From positions 1 through 14,236 of the forward strand of contig JAZRUY010000178.1 of assembly GCA_045598845.1 (NCBI GenBank): a DNA stretch of 14,236 nt, given 5' to 3'. Each line of letters begins with the position of its first letter. Position 1 is the first letter of the stretch. This DNA comes from JAZRUY01 sp045598845. Lineage in GTDB: Bacteria; Verrucomicrobiota; Lentisphaeria; Victivallales; Victivallaceae. Positions 7,617 to 14,162 of the stretch are shown piece after piece. The position numbers and the translations under genes were made by a program. Under the pieces are notes generated by a model. That model made no database searches. It saw only the letters and a program-made list of their open reading frames with translations, and was not told the DNA's origin.

Positions 7617-9023
7617 ATGGAGTATCAGGTAAAGGACATCGCGCTGGCGGATTTCGGCCGCCGGGAAATCAAAATCGCGGAATCGGAGATGCCGGGACTG
7701 ATGGCGGTACGGGAAAAATACGGACCGGCCAAGCCGCTGGCGGGAGTGAAAATATCCGGCAGTCTGCACATGACCGTACAGACCGCAGTGCTGATACTGA
7801 CGCTGAAAGACCTCGGCGCGGATATCCGCTGGGCGAGTTGCAACATATTCTCCACACAGGACCATGCCGCCGCGGCCATAGCGGAGGCCGGAGTGCCGGT
7901 GTTCGCCTGGAAAGGGGAAACTCTGGAAGAATACTGGGAATGCACCCTGCGGGCGCTGACTTTTCCGGACGGCAGCGGTCCGGACCAAATCGTGGACGAC
8001 GGCGGCGACGCCACGCTGCTGATCCACCGCGGCGCCGCGGCGGAGGACAATCCGGGACTGCTGGATGAACCGACGGAAGTCCGGGAAATGCTGGTAATCA
8101 ACAATCTGCTCAAACGCGAACTTGCCAGAGATCCCCGGCGCTGGCACAAAACCGCGGCGGCGGTGAAAGGGGTTTCGGAGGAAACCACCACCGGAGTACA
8201 CCGGCTGATAAGAATGCATAAGGAGGGGAAGCTGCTCTTCCCTGCGGTCAATGTCAACGACGCGGTGACCAAAAGCAAATTCGACAATGTCTACGGCTGC
8301 CGGCACAGTCTGACCGACGGCATCAAGCGGGCGCTGGATGTGATGATCGCGGGGAAACAGGCGATGGTGTGCGGCTACGGCGAAGTCGGCAAAGGCTGCG
8401 CCGAGGCAATGCGCAACGAACGCGCCGTGGTGACGGTAAGCGAAATCGATCCGATCTGCGCGCTGCAGGCCTGCATGGCGGGATTCAATGTGCGCACACT
8501 GGACGAAATGCTGCCGCTGGCGGATATTTTCGTGACCGCCACCGGCAACTGCGGCATCATTTCCGCGGAGCAGATGAGCCGGATGAAGGATCAGGCCGTA
8601 GTGTGCAACATCGGTCATTTCGATGATGAAATAGATGTGGCCGGACTGGAAAAATACCCCGGAATAACCAGAACCGAAATCAAGGGCAGTTTCTGCCCGG
8701 TGACCATGTTCACTTTCCCGGACGGGCACAGCATTTACCTGCTCGCCGAAGGAAGACTGGTGAACCTGGGATGCGCCACCGGTCATCCGTCTTTTGTAAT
8801 GAGCGCCAGTTTCACCAACCAGGTGCTGGCGCAACTGGATATCCGCAGCCGGAAAGACCGCGCGCCGGGAGTATATCTGATCGACAAAAAACTGGACGAG
8901 GAAGTGGCGCGGCTGCATCTGGCGAAACTTGGAGCCCGGCTGACCCGGCTGACCCCGGAACAGGCGGATTATATCGGCGTGCCGCAGGACGGCCCGTTCA
9001 AGCCGGATAACTACCGTTACTGA
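7617..9023 (+). CDS. ahcY: Adenosylhomocysteinase (SAH hydrolase)
   Basis: A 468-residue cytoplasmic enzyme splitting S-adenosylhomocysteine into adenosine and homocysteine. SGSLHMTVQTAVL (48-60) opens the substrate domain. NVNDAVTKSKFDN (212-224) carries the catalytic Lys219 and Asp223, GYGEVGKG (253-260) is the NAD-binding loop, HPSFVMSASFTNQ lies in the later core and the protein ends KPDNYRY as in the family. The stretch around residues 113-137 is the insertion of the long bacterial/plant-type form. ATG 7617 is chosen because GGAG lies nine bases upstream and the family N-terminus (YQVKDI.LADFGR) starts there; a GTG at 7590 would add nine atypical residues. It ends the methyl-cycle group, and the next promoter begins seven bases after its stop with no terminator visible, so read-through is likely. 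Confidence 0.97.
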   Translation: MEYQVKDIALADFGRREIKIAESEMPGLMAVREKYGPAKPLAGVKISGSLHMTVQTAVLILTLKDLGADIRWASCNIFSTQDHAAAAIAEAGVPVFAWKGETLEEYWECTLRALTFPDGSGPDQIVDDGGDATLLIHRGAAAEDNPGLLDEPTEVREMLVINNLLKRELARDPRRWHKTAAAVKGVSEETTTGVHRLIRMHKEGKLLFPAVNVNDAVTKSKFDNVYGCRHSLTDGIKRALDVMIAGKQAMVCGYGEVGKGCAEAMRNERAVVTVSEIDPICALQACMAGFNVRTLDEMLPLADIFVTATGNCGIISAEQMSRMKDQAVVCNIGHFDDEIDVAGLEKYPGITRTEIKGSFCPVTMFTFPDGHSIYLLAEGRLVNLGCATGHPSFVMSASFTNQVLAQLDIRSRKDRAPGVYLIDKKLDEEVARLHLAKLGARLTRLTPEQADYIGVPQDGPFKPDNYRY

Positions 9024-9029
9024 GACGGC

Positions 9030-9058
9030 TTGCAAACCGGGCGGAGCGGAGTTATATT
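9030..9058 (+). promoter_or_regulatory. Promoter of the rpsP ribosomal-protein operon
   Basis: TTGCAA (9030-9035), a 17-base spacer and TATATT (9053-9058) predict a start near 9065. It is 23 of 30 bases identical to the transporter promoter at 2889-2918, including ACCGGGCG within the spacer. Confidence 0.75.
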
Positions 9059-9064
9059 ATAAAG

Positions 9065-9268
9065 TTCCAGTGTATGCGGAAGCGCGCGGAAGACAGGTCA
9101 TGGCAAATCCTCATGCCTTAAACCTGACGCGGTAAGCCGTACCGGCCGGAAGTGGCTGTCCGGCGGGAAAAATCGGCGGCGCGGCTCGGAAGCGGCGCAA
9201 CGGCGGCACTTGAACCGGAAAGACTAGCAGACAGAATCAGAATTAATGCTAAAACCAGAGGTATTGCA
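9065..9268 (+). promoter_or_regulatory. Long, potentially structured 5' leader of rpsP
   Basis: About 200 bases of untranslated leader hold several possible hairpins. CAGGT (9094-9098) can pair with ACCTG in the region 9121-9126, with GGCA/TGCC nested inside and CGCG on both outer flanks. CGGTA (9130-9134) pairs with TACCG (9140-9144); GCCGG (9145-9149) with CCGGC (9160-9164); and TAGCA (9225-9229) with TGCTA (9247-9251), just ahead of the AGAGGT Shine-Dalgarno. A 12-codon frame, MANPHALNLTR, runs from 9100 to 9135 with a poorly spaced AGG before it. I recognise no known RNA family: the SRP RNA core motif and riboswitch signatures I know are absent. Autoregulation by a ribosomal protein is one possibility; the leader may also simply be unstructured GC-rich RNA. 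Confidence 0.4.
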
Positions 9269-9664
9269 ATGGTAAGATTAAGACTTAAGCACACCGGCGG
9301 ACTGAACGATTCCTGTTTCCGCATCGTGATCATGGATCAGCGTTCCAGCCGCGACGGCAAGGCCATCGAGGAGATCGGCTACTACAATCCCCGCCGCAAG
9401 GAGGAGAAAATCGATCTGGAACGTTATGATTACTGGAAATCGGTGGGAGCGGTGATCAGCGACACGGTGAATGCGATCGCCAAACGCGCCAAGGACGGCA
9501 AATCGCTCAAGGATATCGTGAAGAAACCGTCTGTTTCCAAACGCCAGAAAGCCAGGATGGAGGCGGAAGCCAAGGCCAAGGCGGAAGCGGAAGCCGCCGC
9601 AAAGGCCGAAGCCGAAGCCAAAGCGGAAGCCCCGGCCGCGGAAGAAAACAAGCCGGCGGAATAA
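9269..9664 (+). CDS. rpsP: 30S ribosomal protein bS16 with charged C-terminal tail
   Basis: A 131-residue protein; bS16 is usually about 80-90. Residues 1-85 are the ribosomal domain: MVRLRLKHTG, RIVIMDQRSSRDGK, IEEIGYYNPR and the DYWKSVGAVISDTV segment that replaces the common AL..GAQ.SDTV. Residues 90-131 are an added tail of repeated Ala/Glu/Lys (KAEAEA-type), probably a flexible or helical solvent-exposed extension. The start is ATG 9269, with AGAGGT six bases upstream; the frame stays open to 9152 but that part is not S16-like. It assembles early into the 30S body. It leads the operon with khpA, trmD, rplS and rnhB, the standard bacterial order apart from missing rimM. Confidence 0.95.
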   Translation: MVRLRLKHTGGLNDSCFRIVIMDQRSSRDGKAIEEIGYYNPRRKEEKIDLERYDYWKSVGAVISDTVNAIAKRAKDGKSLKDIVKKPSVSKRQKARMEAEAKAKAEAEAAAKAEAEAKAEAPAAEENKPAE

Positions 9665-9709
9665 GCGGTGAACCGGTGCCGTATTGAACAGGCAACAGGG
9701 ATTGGTACC

Positions 9710-10021
9710 ATGTTTAATTTTCTGAAAAAAGTGTTCGGAGCCGGAGAATCAGCGTCACCGGCCGGCGAAAGCGACATCTCCGCCCATGCGCTGGAGGATT
9801 TCGTCGGTTATGTGGTGAAATCGCTGGTCGATTATCCGGACGAGGTTTCACTGGAGTCGGAGACGACTCCGGACGGCGGGGTGATCAAAGTGCGCTGCCG
9901 TAAAGAGGATATCGGCAAAATTGTCGGCAAACACGGCAAAACCATCATGGCGATCCGTTCGCTGGTTTCCGGAGCGGCCGGCAGACAGCATAAGCGGATG
10001 TCCGTCGAAGTACTCGACTGA
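9710..10021 (+). CDS. khpA: KH-domain RNA-binding protein KhpA (YlqC family)
   Basis: A 103-residue protein. A single KH domain follows an N-terminal stretch (MFNFLKKVFGAGES, residues 1-14) that most KhpA proteins of about 75-80 residues lack. The family-typical LEDFVGYVVKSLVDYPDEV is at 28-46 and the RNA-binding GxxG loop is IVGKHGKT (71-78). KhpA binds RNA, often with KhpB/Jag, and affects cell-division and envelope transcripts in Firmicutes; its role in this group is not established. I chose ATG 9710; a GTG at 9668 would add 14 residues. Its position between rpsP and trmD is the usual one. Confidence 0.9.
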   Translation: MFNFLKKVFGAGESASPAGESDISAHALEDFVGYVVKSLVDYPDEVSLESETTPDGGVIKVRCRKEDIGKIVGKHGKTIMAIRSLVSGAAGRQHKRMSVEVLD

Positions 10022-10040
10022 TTCCGTTTCCGGCTGACAA

Positions 10041-10751
10041 ATGCGCATCGATGTGCTGACGCTCTTTCCGGAAATGTATCCGGGACCGCTGGGCGGAAGC
10101 GTGGTCGGCCGGGCCGCGGAGCGGAAGATCGCCGAAGTGAAGGCGACGGATATCCGCGGATTCGCCGGGGACGCGCGGGGCACTGTGGATGACCGCCCGT
10201 ACGGCGGAGGCCCGGGGATGCTGATGAAAGCCGATGTTTTAACCGCGGCGGTGGAAAGTCTGAAACAACCGGACAGCGTGGTGGTGCTGACCTCGCCGAG
10301 AGGCGAGCGGTTCAACCAGAAAATCGCGGCGGAGCTGGCGGAATGCCGGCACTTGATATTCGTAGCCGGTCACTACGAAGGTGTTGATGAAAGATTTATT
10401 GAACTGATGGTCGACCGGGAATTGTCGCTGGGGGATTTTGTACTCAGCAACGGCAATCTGGCGGCGATGGCGATGGCGGACGCGGTGATAAGACTGCTGC
10501 CGGGAGTACTCGGCGATGACGAATCCAGCGACGATGAATCCCATTCGTCGGGGTTGCTGGAGAACCCGCAGTACACCAGACCGCCGGAATTCCGGGGATT
10601 GGGAGTGCCGGAGGTGCTTTTAAGCGGCGACCACGAAAAAACGGCGGAGTGGCGGAAAAGTCTTGCGGAAAGACTTACCCGCGAACGGCGTCCGGATTTA
10701 TGGGAACAGTATTTGGCAGGTATAACAACCATGGAAGCGAGGAAAAAATGA
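10041..10751 (+). CDS. trmD: tRNA (guanine37-N1)-methyltransferase
   Basis: A 236-residue SPOUT-fold enzyme that uses SAM to methylate G37 of tRNAs and so prevents +1 frameshifting. Seen in order: MRIDVLTLFPEMY, VDDRPYGGGPGMLMK (49-63), GHYEGVDERF (110-119), the knot segment SLGDFVLSNGNLAA (129-142), then RLLPGVLGDDESSDDES with Arg151 and the flexible loop Asp/Glu cluster, and ENPQYTRPPEFRG followed by VPEVLLSGDH. The common knot motif LTGGELPAM is changed to LSNGNLAAM, so the usual Gly and Glu positions are both Asn here. The operon context links it to the neighbouring SAM-making genes only by proximity. It follows khpA after 19 bases and overlaps rplS by four (ATGA). Confidence 0.96.
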   Translation: MRIDVLTLFPEMYPGPLGGSVVGRAAERKIAEVKATDIRGFAGDARGTVDDRPYGGGPGMLMKADVLTAAVESLKQPDSVVVLTSPRGERFNQKIAAELAECRHLIFVAGHYEGVDERFIELMVDRELSLGDFVLSNGNLAAMAMADAVIRLLPGVLGDDESSDDESHSSGLLENPQYTRPPEFRGLGVPEVLLSGDHEKTAEWRKSLAERLTRERRPDLWEQYLAGITTMEARKK

Positions 10752-11095
10752 ACATTGTCGACAAAATCCGCAATGAGCAGGTGCGCGCGGAACGTTTCGA
10801 ATTCAACGTCGGCGACACAATCAAGATCTGGGTAAAAATCGTGGAAGGCGACACCGAGCGTCTGCAGCAGTTTCAGGGCACGGTAATCTGCCGCCGCGGC
10901 CGGGGAATCGAAGAGACGTTCACCGTGCGCCGGGTCCAGGCCGGCGAAGGCGTGGAGAGGGTATTCCCGATCAACAGCCCCCGCATCAGTAAGATCGAGG
11001 TGGTGCGCGCCGGAGATGTACGCCGCGCCAAACTCTATTATCTGCGCGACAAGATCGGCAAGGATGCCCGCGTAAAGGAACTGCGCACCAAGTAA
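10748..11095 (+). CDS. rplS: 50S ribosomal protein bL19
   Basis: A 115-residue protein of the usual bL19 length. The family pattern is clear: MNIVDKIRNEQ at the start, FNVGDTIKIWVKIVEGDTER, QQFQGTVICRRGRGIEETF, TVRRVQAGEGVERVFPINSP, then VVRAGDVRRAKLYYLRD near the end. bL19 sits at the 30S-50S interface of the ribosome. The start ATG 10748 overlaps the trmD stop as ATGA, and GAGGA inside the trmD end supplies the Shine-Dalgarno, so translation is coupled to trmD. Confidence 0.97.
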   Translation: MNIVDKIRNEQVRAERFEFNVGDTIKIWVKIVEGDTERLQQFQGTVICRRGRGIEETFTVRRVQAGEGVERVFPINSPRISKIEVVRAGDVRRAKLYYLRDKIGKDARVKELRTK

Positions 11096-11101
11096 CTGCC
11101 G

Positions 11102-11782
11102 GTGCGCGGAAGCGGAAAAACAGCGGCCGGCGGTTTTATCGCCCCGGACGCGGAGCTCCTCCGTTACGAGCGTTCGCTCGCGGCGGAGGGTTTTCGTTTC
11201 ATCGCCGGAGTGGATGAAGCAGGGCGCGGGCCTCTGGCCGGACCGGTAGTGGCGGCGGCGGTGATTCTGCCCGCAGGAGTCCCCTGCCCGCCGGTATTCG
11301 ATTCCAAGCAGCTCACGGCGGCCAGGCGGGAGGAACTGTACGCCGCGCTGTATGCCCTGCCCGGCATACGCATCGCCACCGGCATAGTAAGCGCCACCGT
11401 CATAGATGAAATAAACATTCTGCAGGCAACCCACCGGGCGATGCGGGAAGCCGCGGCGCAACTGCCGGAGACCGATATGGTGCTGGTGGACGGATTGCCG
11501 GTGAAAGGATTCGCCGCGCCGGCGCGGAATATCATAAAAGGCGACGCACTGTCCGCCAGCATAGCGGCGGCCAGCATCATCGCGAAAGTTACCCGGGACC
11601 GCATAATGCTGACGCTGGATGCGGAATATCCAGGTTACGGTTTCGCCGCGCACAAAGGTTACGGTACCGCCGCCCATATAGACGCGCTGCGACGGCTGGG
11701 GGCGACGCCGGAACACCGCCGCAGTTTCAAGCCGGTGCGCGACATCATCGCGCCGCCGCCGGAACAGGCGGAACTGCTGTAA
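11102..11782 (+). CDS. rnhB: Ribonuclease HII
   Basis: A 226-residue enzyme that nicks RNA at ribonucleotides embedded in DNA. The catalytic DEDD set is visible: Asp38 and Glu39 in GVDEAGRGPLAGPVVAAAV, Asp130 in VLVDG and Asp166 in KVTRDR. DSKQL (67-71), GDALSASIAAASIIAK and the terminal YGFAAHKGYGTAAH segment complete the signature. The start is GTG 11102, six bases after rplS; no better start is available upstream of the conserved core, and roughly 18 leading residues are not conserved. Last gene of the plus-strand block, it meets the minus-strand radical SAM operon tail to tail with nine bases between stops. Only a weak five-pair hairpin without a T-run lies there. Confidence 0.96.
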   Translation: MRGSGKTAAGGFIAPDAELLRYERSLAAEGFRFIAGVDEAGRGPLAGPVVAAAVILPAGVPCPPVFDSKQLTAARREELYAALYALPGIRIATGIVSATVIDEINILQATHRAMREAAAQLPETDMVLVDGLPVKGFAAPARNIIKGDALSASIAAASIIAKVTRDRIMLTLDAEYPGYGFAAHKGYGTAAHIDALRRLGATPEHRRSFKPVRDIIAPPPEQAELL

Positions 11783-11791
11783 AAGCAGCGG

Positions 11792-13048
11792 TCAAAGCGT
11801 CATTTTCCGCGGAAAAGAATCGCGCCGCAGAAGACCCCACATTTTATCGATGTACGCCAGCGTATAAAAGCCTTCATAGTAATGGAAATAAAAAACACCC
11901 TTGCCGGTCAACTTCAATGTATTCCCCTCTTCGGTCAGCAACCCGAGCGATTTCGCGATCCGGAGTTCAAAACCGAAAACTTTTTTAAGCGGGACACCGA
12001 AAACCTTTTCAAAATCACCGGCCGCCAGACGGGTGGTGTAAAACCGCCAGAACAACCAGTAGAGCATCCTCTGGCGCACGGTGAAATCGCATCTTAACGC
12101 GGTCGGGCGCCGCCCTGAAGCGACTCTTTCGCAATATGCTTCCACGGAAAAAGTGTTGATCCGGAACTGATCTTTCAGCAAAGTAGTGGCCGAACAGCCG
12201 AAACCGATGAAATTATCGCGGGTCATGGACGAATAGCGGTGCGACCGGTCCAGTGAAAATGTCCAAACGGAATCCCGGTAACATCCGCGTTTCCGGAAAT
12301 ATTCCGTTATCCCGTCCAGCAACCGGCGTTTTTCCCGGTTTCCCATCGCCTTCACCGGAGCGGGAACAAAAGAAAAATTGATGAAAGGGTACACCGCTAT
12401 ATGATTCGCGCCGATTCCAAAGGCGGTTTCAATATCAGACTCCAAATCATCCAGGCTCTGCTCCGGCAAAGCGAAGATAAAGTCTGCCGAAACAGTTTCG
12501 AAACGCACTGTTTCCAAAGCCTTTTTCAATTTTCCGGCATCAACGAAGCTCCGGCCGAGCAGCCTTTGGAATTTCGGCAGAAAAGACTGAATCCCGATAC
12601 TGATGCGGGTTACCCCTGCTTTCCGCAATTCCAGCAGGGTTTCCGCATTGACATCCGCCGGATGCAGTTCAATTCCTATTCCGTCAGTTATCCGGTAATA
12701 TTTTTGAAGCAGCGAGACGATTTCCCCGATTCCGCTTCCGCAAAGAGCAGGGGATCCGCCGCCGAAATAAAGAGAGGTCACCTTCTTGCGTTTAGTAAAA
12801 CCGGAGGACACGATTCCGATTTCTTTTTTCAGCGCCTCAAGATACCGGTCAAGCCGCTCTTGTTGAAATACGGTTTTGCAATATGGGCAGAAACCGCACA
12901 GCGACCGGCAAAACGGGATATGAACATACAGCCCCGGATACTCCGTTTCAGATAAATCCGGAGAAAGGACACCGTCATCCTGATTAAAGATAAACGGCTT
13001 GGGAGATCTAGTCAGCCACATCCGGGTGGCCGTACTCAGGAAACTCAT
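11792..13048 (-). CDS. HemW/HemN-like radical SAM protein
   Basis: A 418-residue protein of the coproporphyrinogen-oxidase-like radical SAM group. HIPFCRSLCGFCPYC (43-57) gives the cluster cysteines 47, 51 and 54, plus an additional Cys57 reminiscent of HemN's extra cysteine but at a different spacing. FGGGSP (95-100) is the SAM-binding glycine motif, followed by IELHPADV, RISIGIQSF and DFIFALPEQSLDDLESDIE. The C-terminal half keeps FIGFGCSATT and a winged-helix-like end with LTGKGVFYF. The family includes a heme chaperone (HemW), anaerobic heme-synthesis (HemN) and heme-breaking (ChuW/HutW) enzymes, and other uncharacterised members; I cannot assign one. The start at 13048 overlaps the upstream radical SAM stop as TGATG, with GAGGT nearby. 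A longer frame from 13144 would overlap that gene by 97 bases and is unlikely. Confidence 0.85.
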   Translation of the reverse strand: MSFLSTATRMWLTRSPKPFIFNQDDGVLSPDLSETEYPGLYVHIPFCRSLCGFCPYCKTVFQQERLDRYLEALKKEIGIVSSGFTKRKKVTSLYFGGGSPALCGSGIGEIVSLLQKYYRITDGIGIELHPADVNAETLLELRKAGVTRISIGIQSFLPKFQRLLGRSFVDAGKLKKALETVRFETVSADFIFALPEQSLDDLESDIETAFGIGANHIAVYPFINFSFVPAPVKAMGNREKRRLLDGITEYFRKRGCYRDSVWTFSLDRSHRYSSMTRDNFIGFGCSATTLLKDQFRINTFSVEAYCERVASGRRPTALRCDFTVRQRMLYWLFWRFYTTRLAAGDFEKVFGVPLKKVFGFELRIAKSLGLLTEEGNTLKLTGKGVFYFHYYEGFYTLAYIDKMWGLLRRDSFPRKMTL

Positions 13049-13950
13049 CAGAGATACCTCAAATAGGTTTTCAGCATATCGCGGATAATCCGTAAATTGC
13101 CGCTGAACAGCAAAGTGTATTCCGCGACGAAGAAATATCCGCATTTTTCACACAACCCGGGAATATCTATACATCTGCCGCAAGTGCTGATTTTCCCATT
13201 CTCAATAACCAGACACTGCCGGCAGGGGGTCGGAAAGGAATTGTCGATCAGGTACGGAAGAGCGCTTTTCAGATTGAATACCGGAGCGCCGCTGTCAATG
13301 GCGTCGCCGATGACCCTGCAGCATTCCGCCTTTTCTTCAACGGTAAGCGTTAAATCCGCAGTATCGGGGTACGGAGTATGAAAGTTGAAGGAAACCGCCC
13401 TGACGTTTTTCTCTTTCTCCGCCACGGCGATAACATCCCGCACGGTCCGGAAATTCAATTTGTTCACTGCCATATACAGAACGATGTTATCCGCGGCGGC
13501 ACGATGGATATTATCCATGATGACGTCATACGTATCTCCGCGGATAAGATTATGTTTTTCCCGGTCGCCGTCCAACGAAAGCAGGACGATATCGGCCTCA
13601 GGCAGATCAACCCCGAGAGTCCCGTTCGTGACCGCGTTTACAATCAGAAACCCCATGCGTCTGGCTTCAATCACCAGATCACGGATATTCCGGCCGCCGT
13701 CCTCCCAGAGAAAAGTTTCTCCGCCGCAGAAAAACAGGATACGGCACCCCAGTGTATAAAGCGTCCGCATTTCATTCCGAATCTGCCGGTAAGAATGCAT
13801 AATCGCGGTAATGTTGTTCACCGAACAGTGACGGCAATGTAAATTGCATTTATCGGTGAGAATGACTGTGCCAAGAACAGGTCGGCTCCGCCGGGAAAGA
13901 ACGCTTTTGACGCCGAACCAGGTGAAATACGCGAACGTTGACAGTTTCAT
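13048..13950 (-). CDS. Radical SAM protein with six-cysteine C-terminus
   Basis: A 300-residue protein. LTDKCNLHCRHCSVNN (31-46) carries the radical SAM triad Cys35, Cys39 and Cys42; FFCGGETF (73-80) is the SAM-binding GGE motif; TNGT (108-111) and LLSLDGDREKHNLIRG (123-138) are typical of the PqqE/MoaA-like branch. The C-terminus has six cysteines, at 243, 246, 257, 260, 267 and 270 (CX2C, CX2C, CX2C), able to hold auxiliary iron-sulfur clusters as SPASM or twitch domains do. I believe I have seen close relatives in anaerobes but know no assigned function. It is the first gene of a two-gene operon with the HemW-like protein, sharing TGATG. The start at 13950 has AGG only three bases upstream (13956-13954). 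Peptide modification, lipid or cofactor chemistry are all possible; no precursor peptide gene is visible. Confidence 0.86.
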   Translation of the reverse strand: MKLSTFAYFTWFGVKSVLSRRSRPVLGTVILTDKCNLHCRHCSVNNITAIMHSYRQIRNEMRTLYTLGCRILFFCGGETFLWEDGGRNIRDLVIEARRMGFLIVNAVTNGTLGVDLPEADIVLLSLDGDREKHNLIRGDTYDVIMDNIHRAAADNIVLYMAVNKLNFRTVRDVIAVAEKEKNVRAVSFNFHTPYPDTADLTLTVEEKAECCRVIGDAIDSGAPVFNLKSALPYLIDNSFPTPCRQCLVIENGKISTCGRCIDIPGLCEKCGYFFVAEYTLLFSGNLRIIRDMLKTYLRYL

Positions 13951-13954
13951 TTTC

Positions 13955-13966
13955 CTGCCAGGGCAG
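13955..13966. repeat. Short inverted repeat CTGCC-AG-GGCAG over the radical SAM Shine-Dalgarno
   Basis: CTGCC (13955-13959) and GGCAG (13962-13966) form a five-base inverted repeat with a two-base centre, lying over the ribosome-binding region of the first radical SAM gene. It could be a small operator or chance; too short to form a stable hairpin. Confidence 0.2.
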
Positions 13967-14025
13967 TTCAGTTAATGCCGCACGGTTGAAAACAACGGCG
14001 GACGACAGATGACGGAATACAGTCC

Positions 14026-14053
14026 AATATATCTCTAAATCTGTTTCTTTCAA
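14026..14053 (-). promoter_or_regulatory. Promoter of the radical SAM operon
   Basis: On the minus strand TTGAAA (14053-14048), a 16-base spacer and TATATT (14031-14026) predict a start near 14019 and a leader of about 68 bases. It diverges from the promoter at 14080-14108. Confidence 0.6.
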
Positions 14054-14079
14054 ATCAAATTTCCGCTCCGCGCGCCGGC

Positions 14080-14108
14080 TTGCAAAGCGGAAAGAAAAGA
14101 AGTAAAAT
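14080..14108 (+). promoter_or_regulatory. Promoter of the fumarate hydratase-like gene
   Basis: TTGCAA (14080-14085), a 17-base spacer and TAAAAT (14103-14108) predict a start near 14115. The -35 region CGGCTTGCAAA is identical to that of the rpsP operon promoter. Confidence 0.7.
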
Positions 14109-14130
14109 AATCGGATACCGTAAAAATGTT

Positions 14131-14149
14131 GTCCGCGCTAACGGCGGAC
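14131..14149 (+). promoter_or_regulatory. Leader hairpin next to the Shine-Dalgarno
   Basis: GTCCGC (14131-14136) pairs with GCGGAC (14144-14149) around a seven-base loop, ending five bases before AGGA (14154-14157), the ribosome-binding site of the last gene. There is no T-run, so it is not a terminator. It could tune translation or mRNA life. Confidence 0.35.
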
Positions 14150-14162
14150 GGAGAGGAACAAT

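Noticed and set aside
7284..9035. 583-codon open frame on the minus strand opposite ahcY and the kinase
   Set aside because: It is a shadow of strongly conserved plus-strand genes in GC-rich DNA; its translation is rich in His, Arg and Gln and shows no family motif.
9065..9268. SRP RNA, 6S RNA or tmRNA in the rpsP leader
   Set aside because: The SRP domain IV core (GGTCAGG...GGAAG.AGCAGCC) and tmRNA end sequences are absent, and no terminator follows.
10373..11716. 447-codon minus-strand open frame opposite trmD, rplS and rnhB
   Set aside because: Shadow frame: the three plus-strand genes have unmistakable signatures, and the antisense product is low-complexity with no domain.
11774..11788. 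CTGCT-GTAAA-AGCAG as a terminator of rnhB
   Set aside because: The stem is only five pairs, spans the stop codon and has no T-run after it.
11803..11816. Perfect 14-base palindrome TTTTCCGCGGAAAA
   Set aside because: It lies within the last codons of the HemW-like gene and has no loop to form a hairpin; chance in coding sequence is a sufficient explanation.
13850..14053. 67-codon minus-strand frame as a small gene or precursor peptide upstream of the radical SAM pair
   Set aside because: Its start lies within the predicted promoter -35 box and its end lies inside the radical SAM gene in another frame; there is no Shine-Dalgarno and no leader-peptide pattern.
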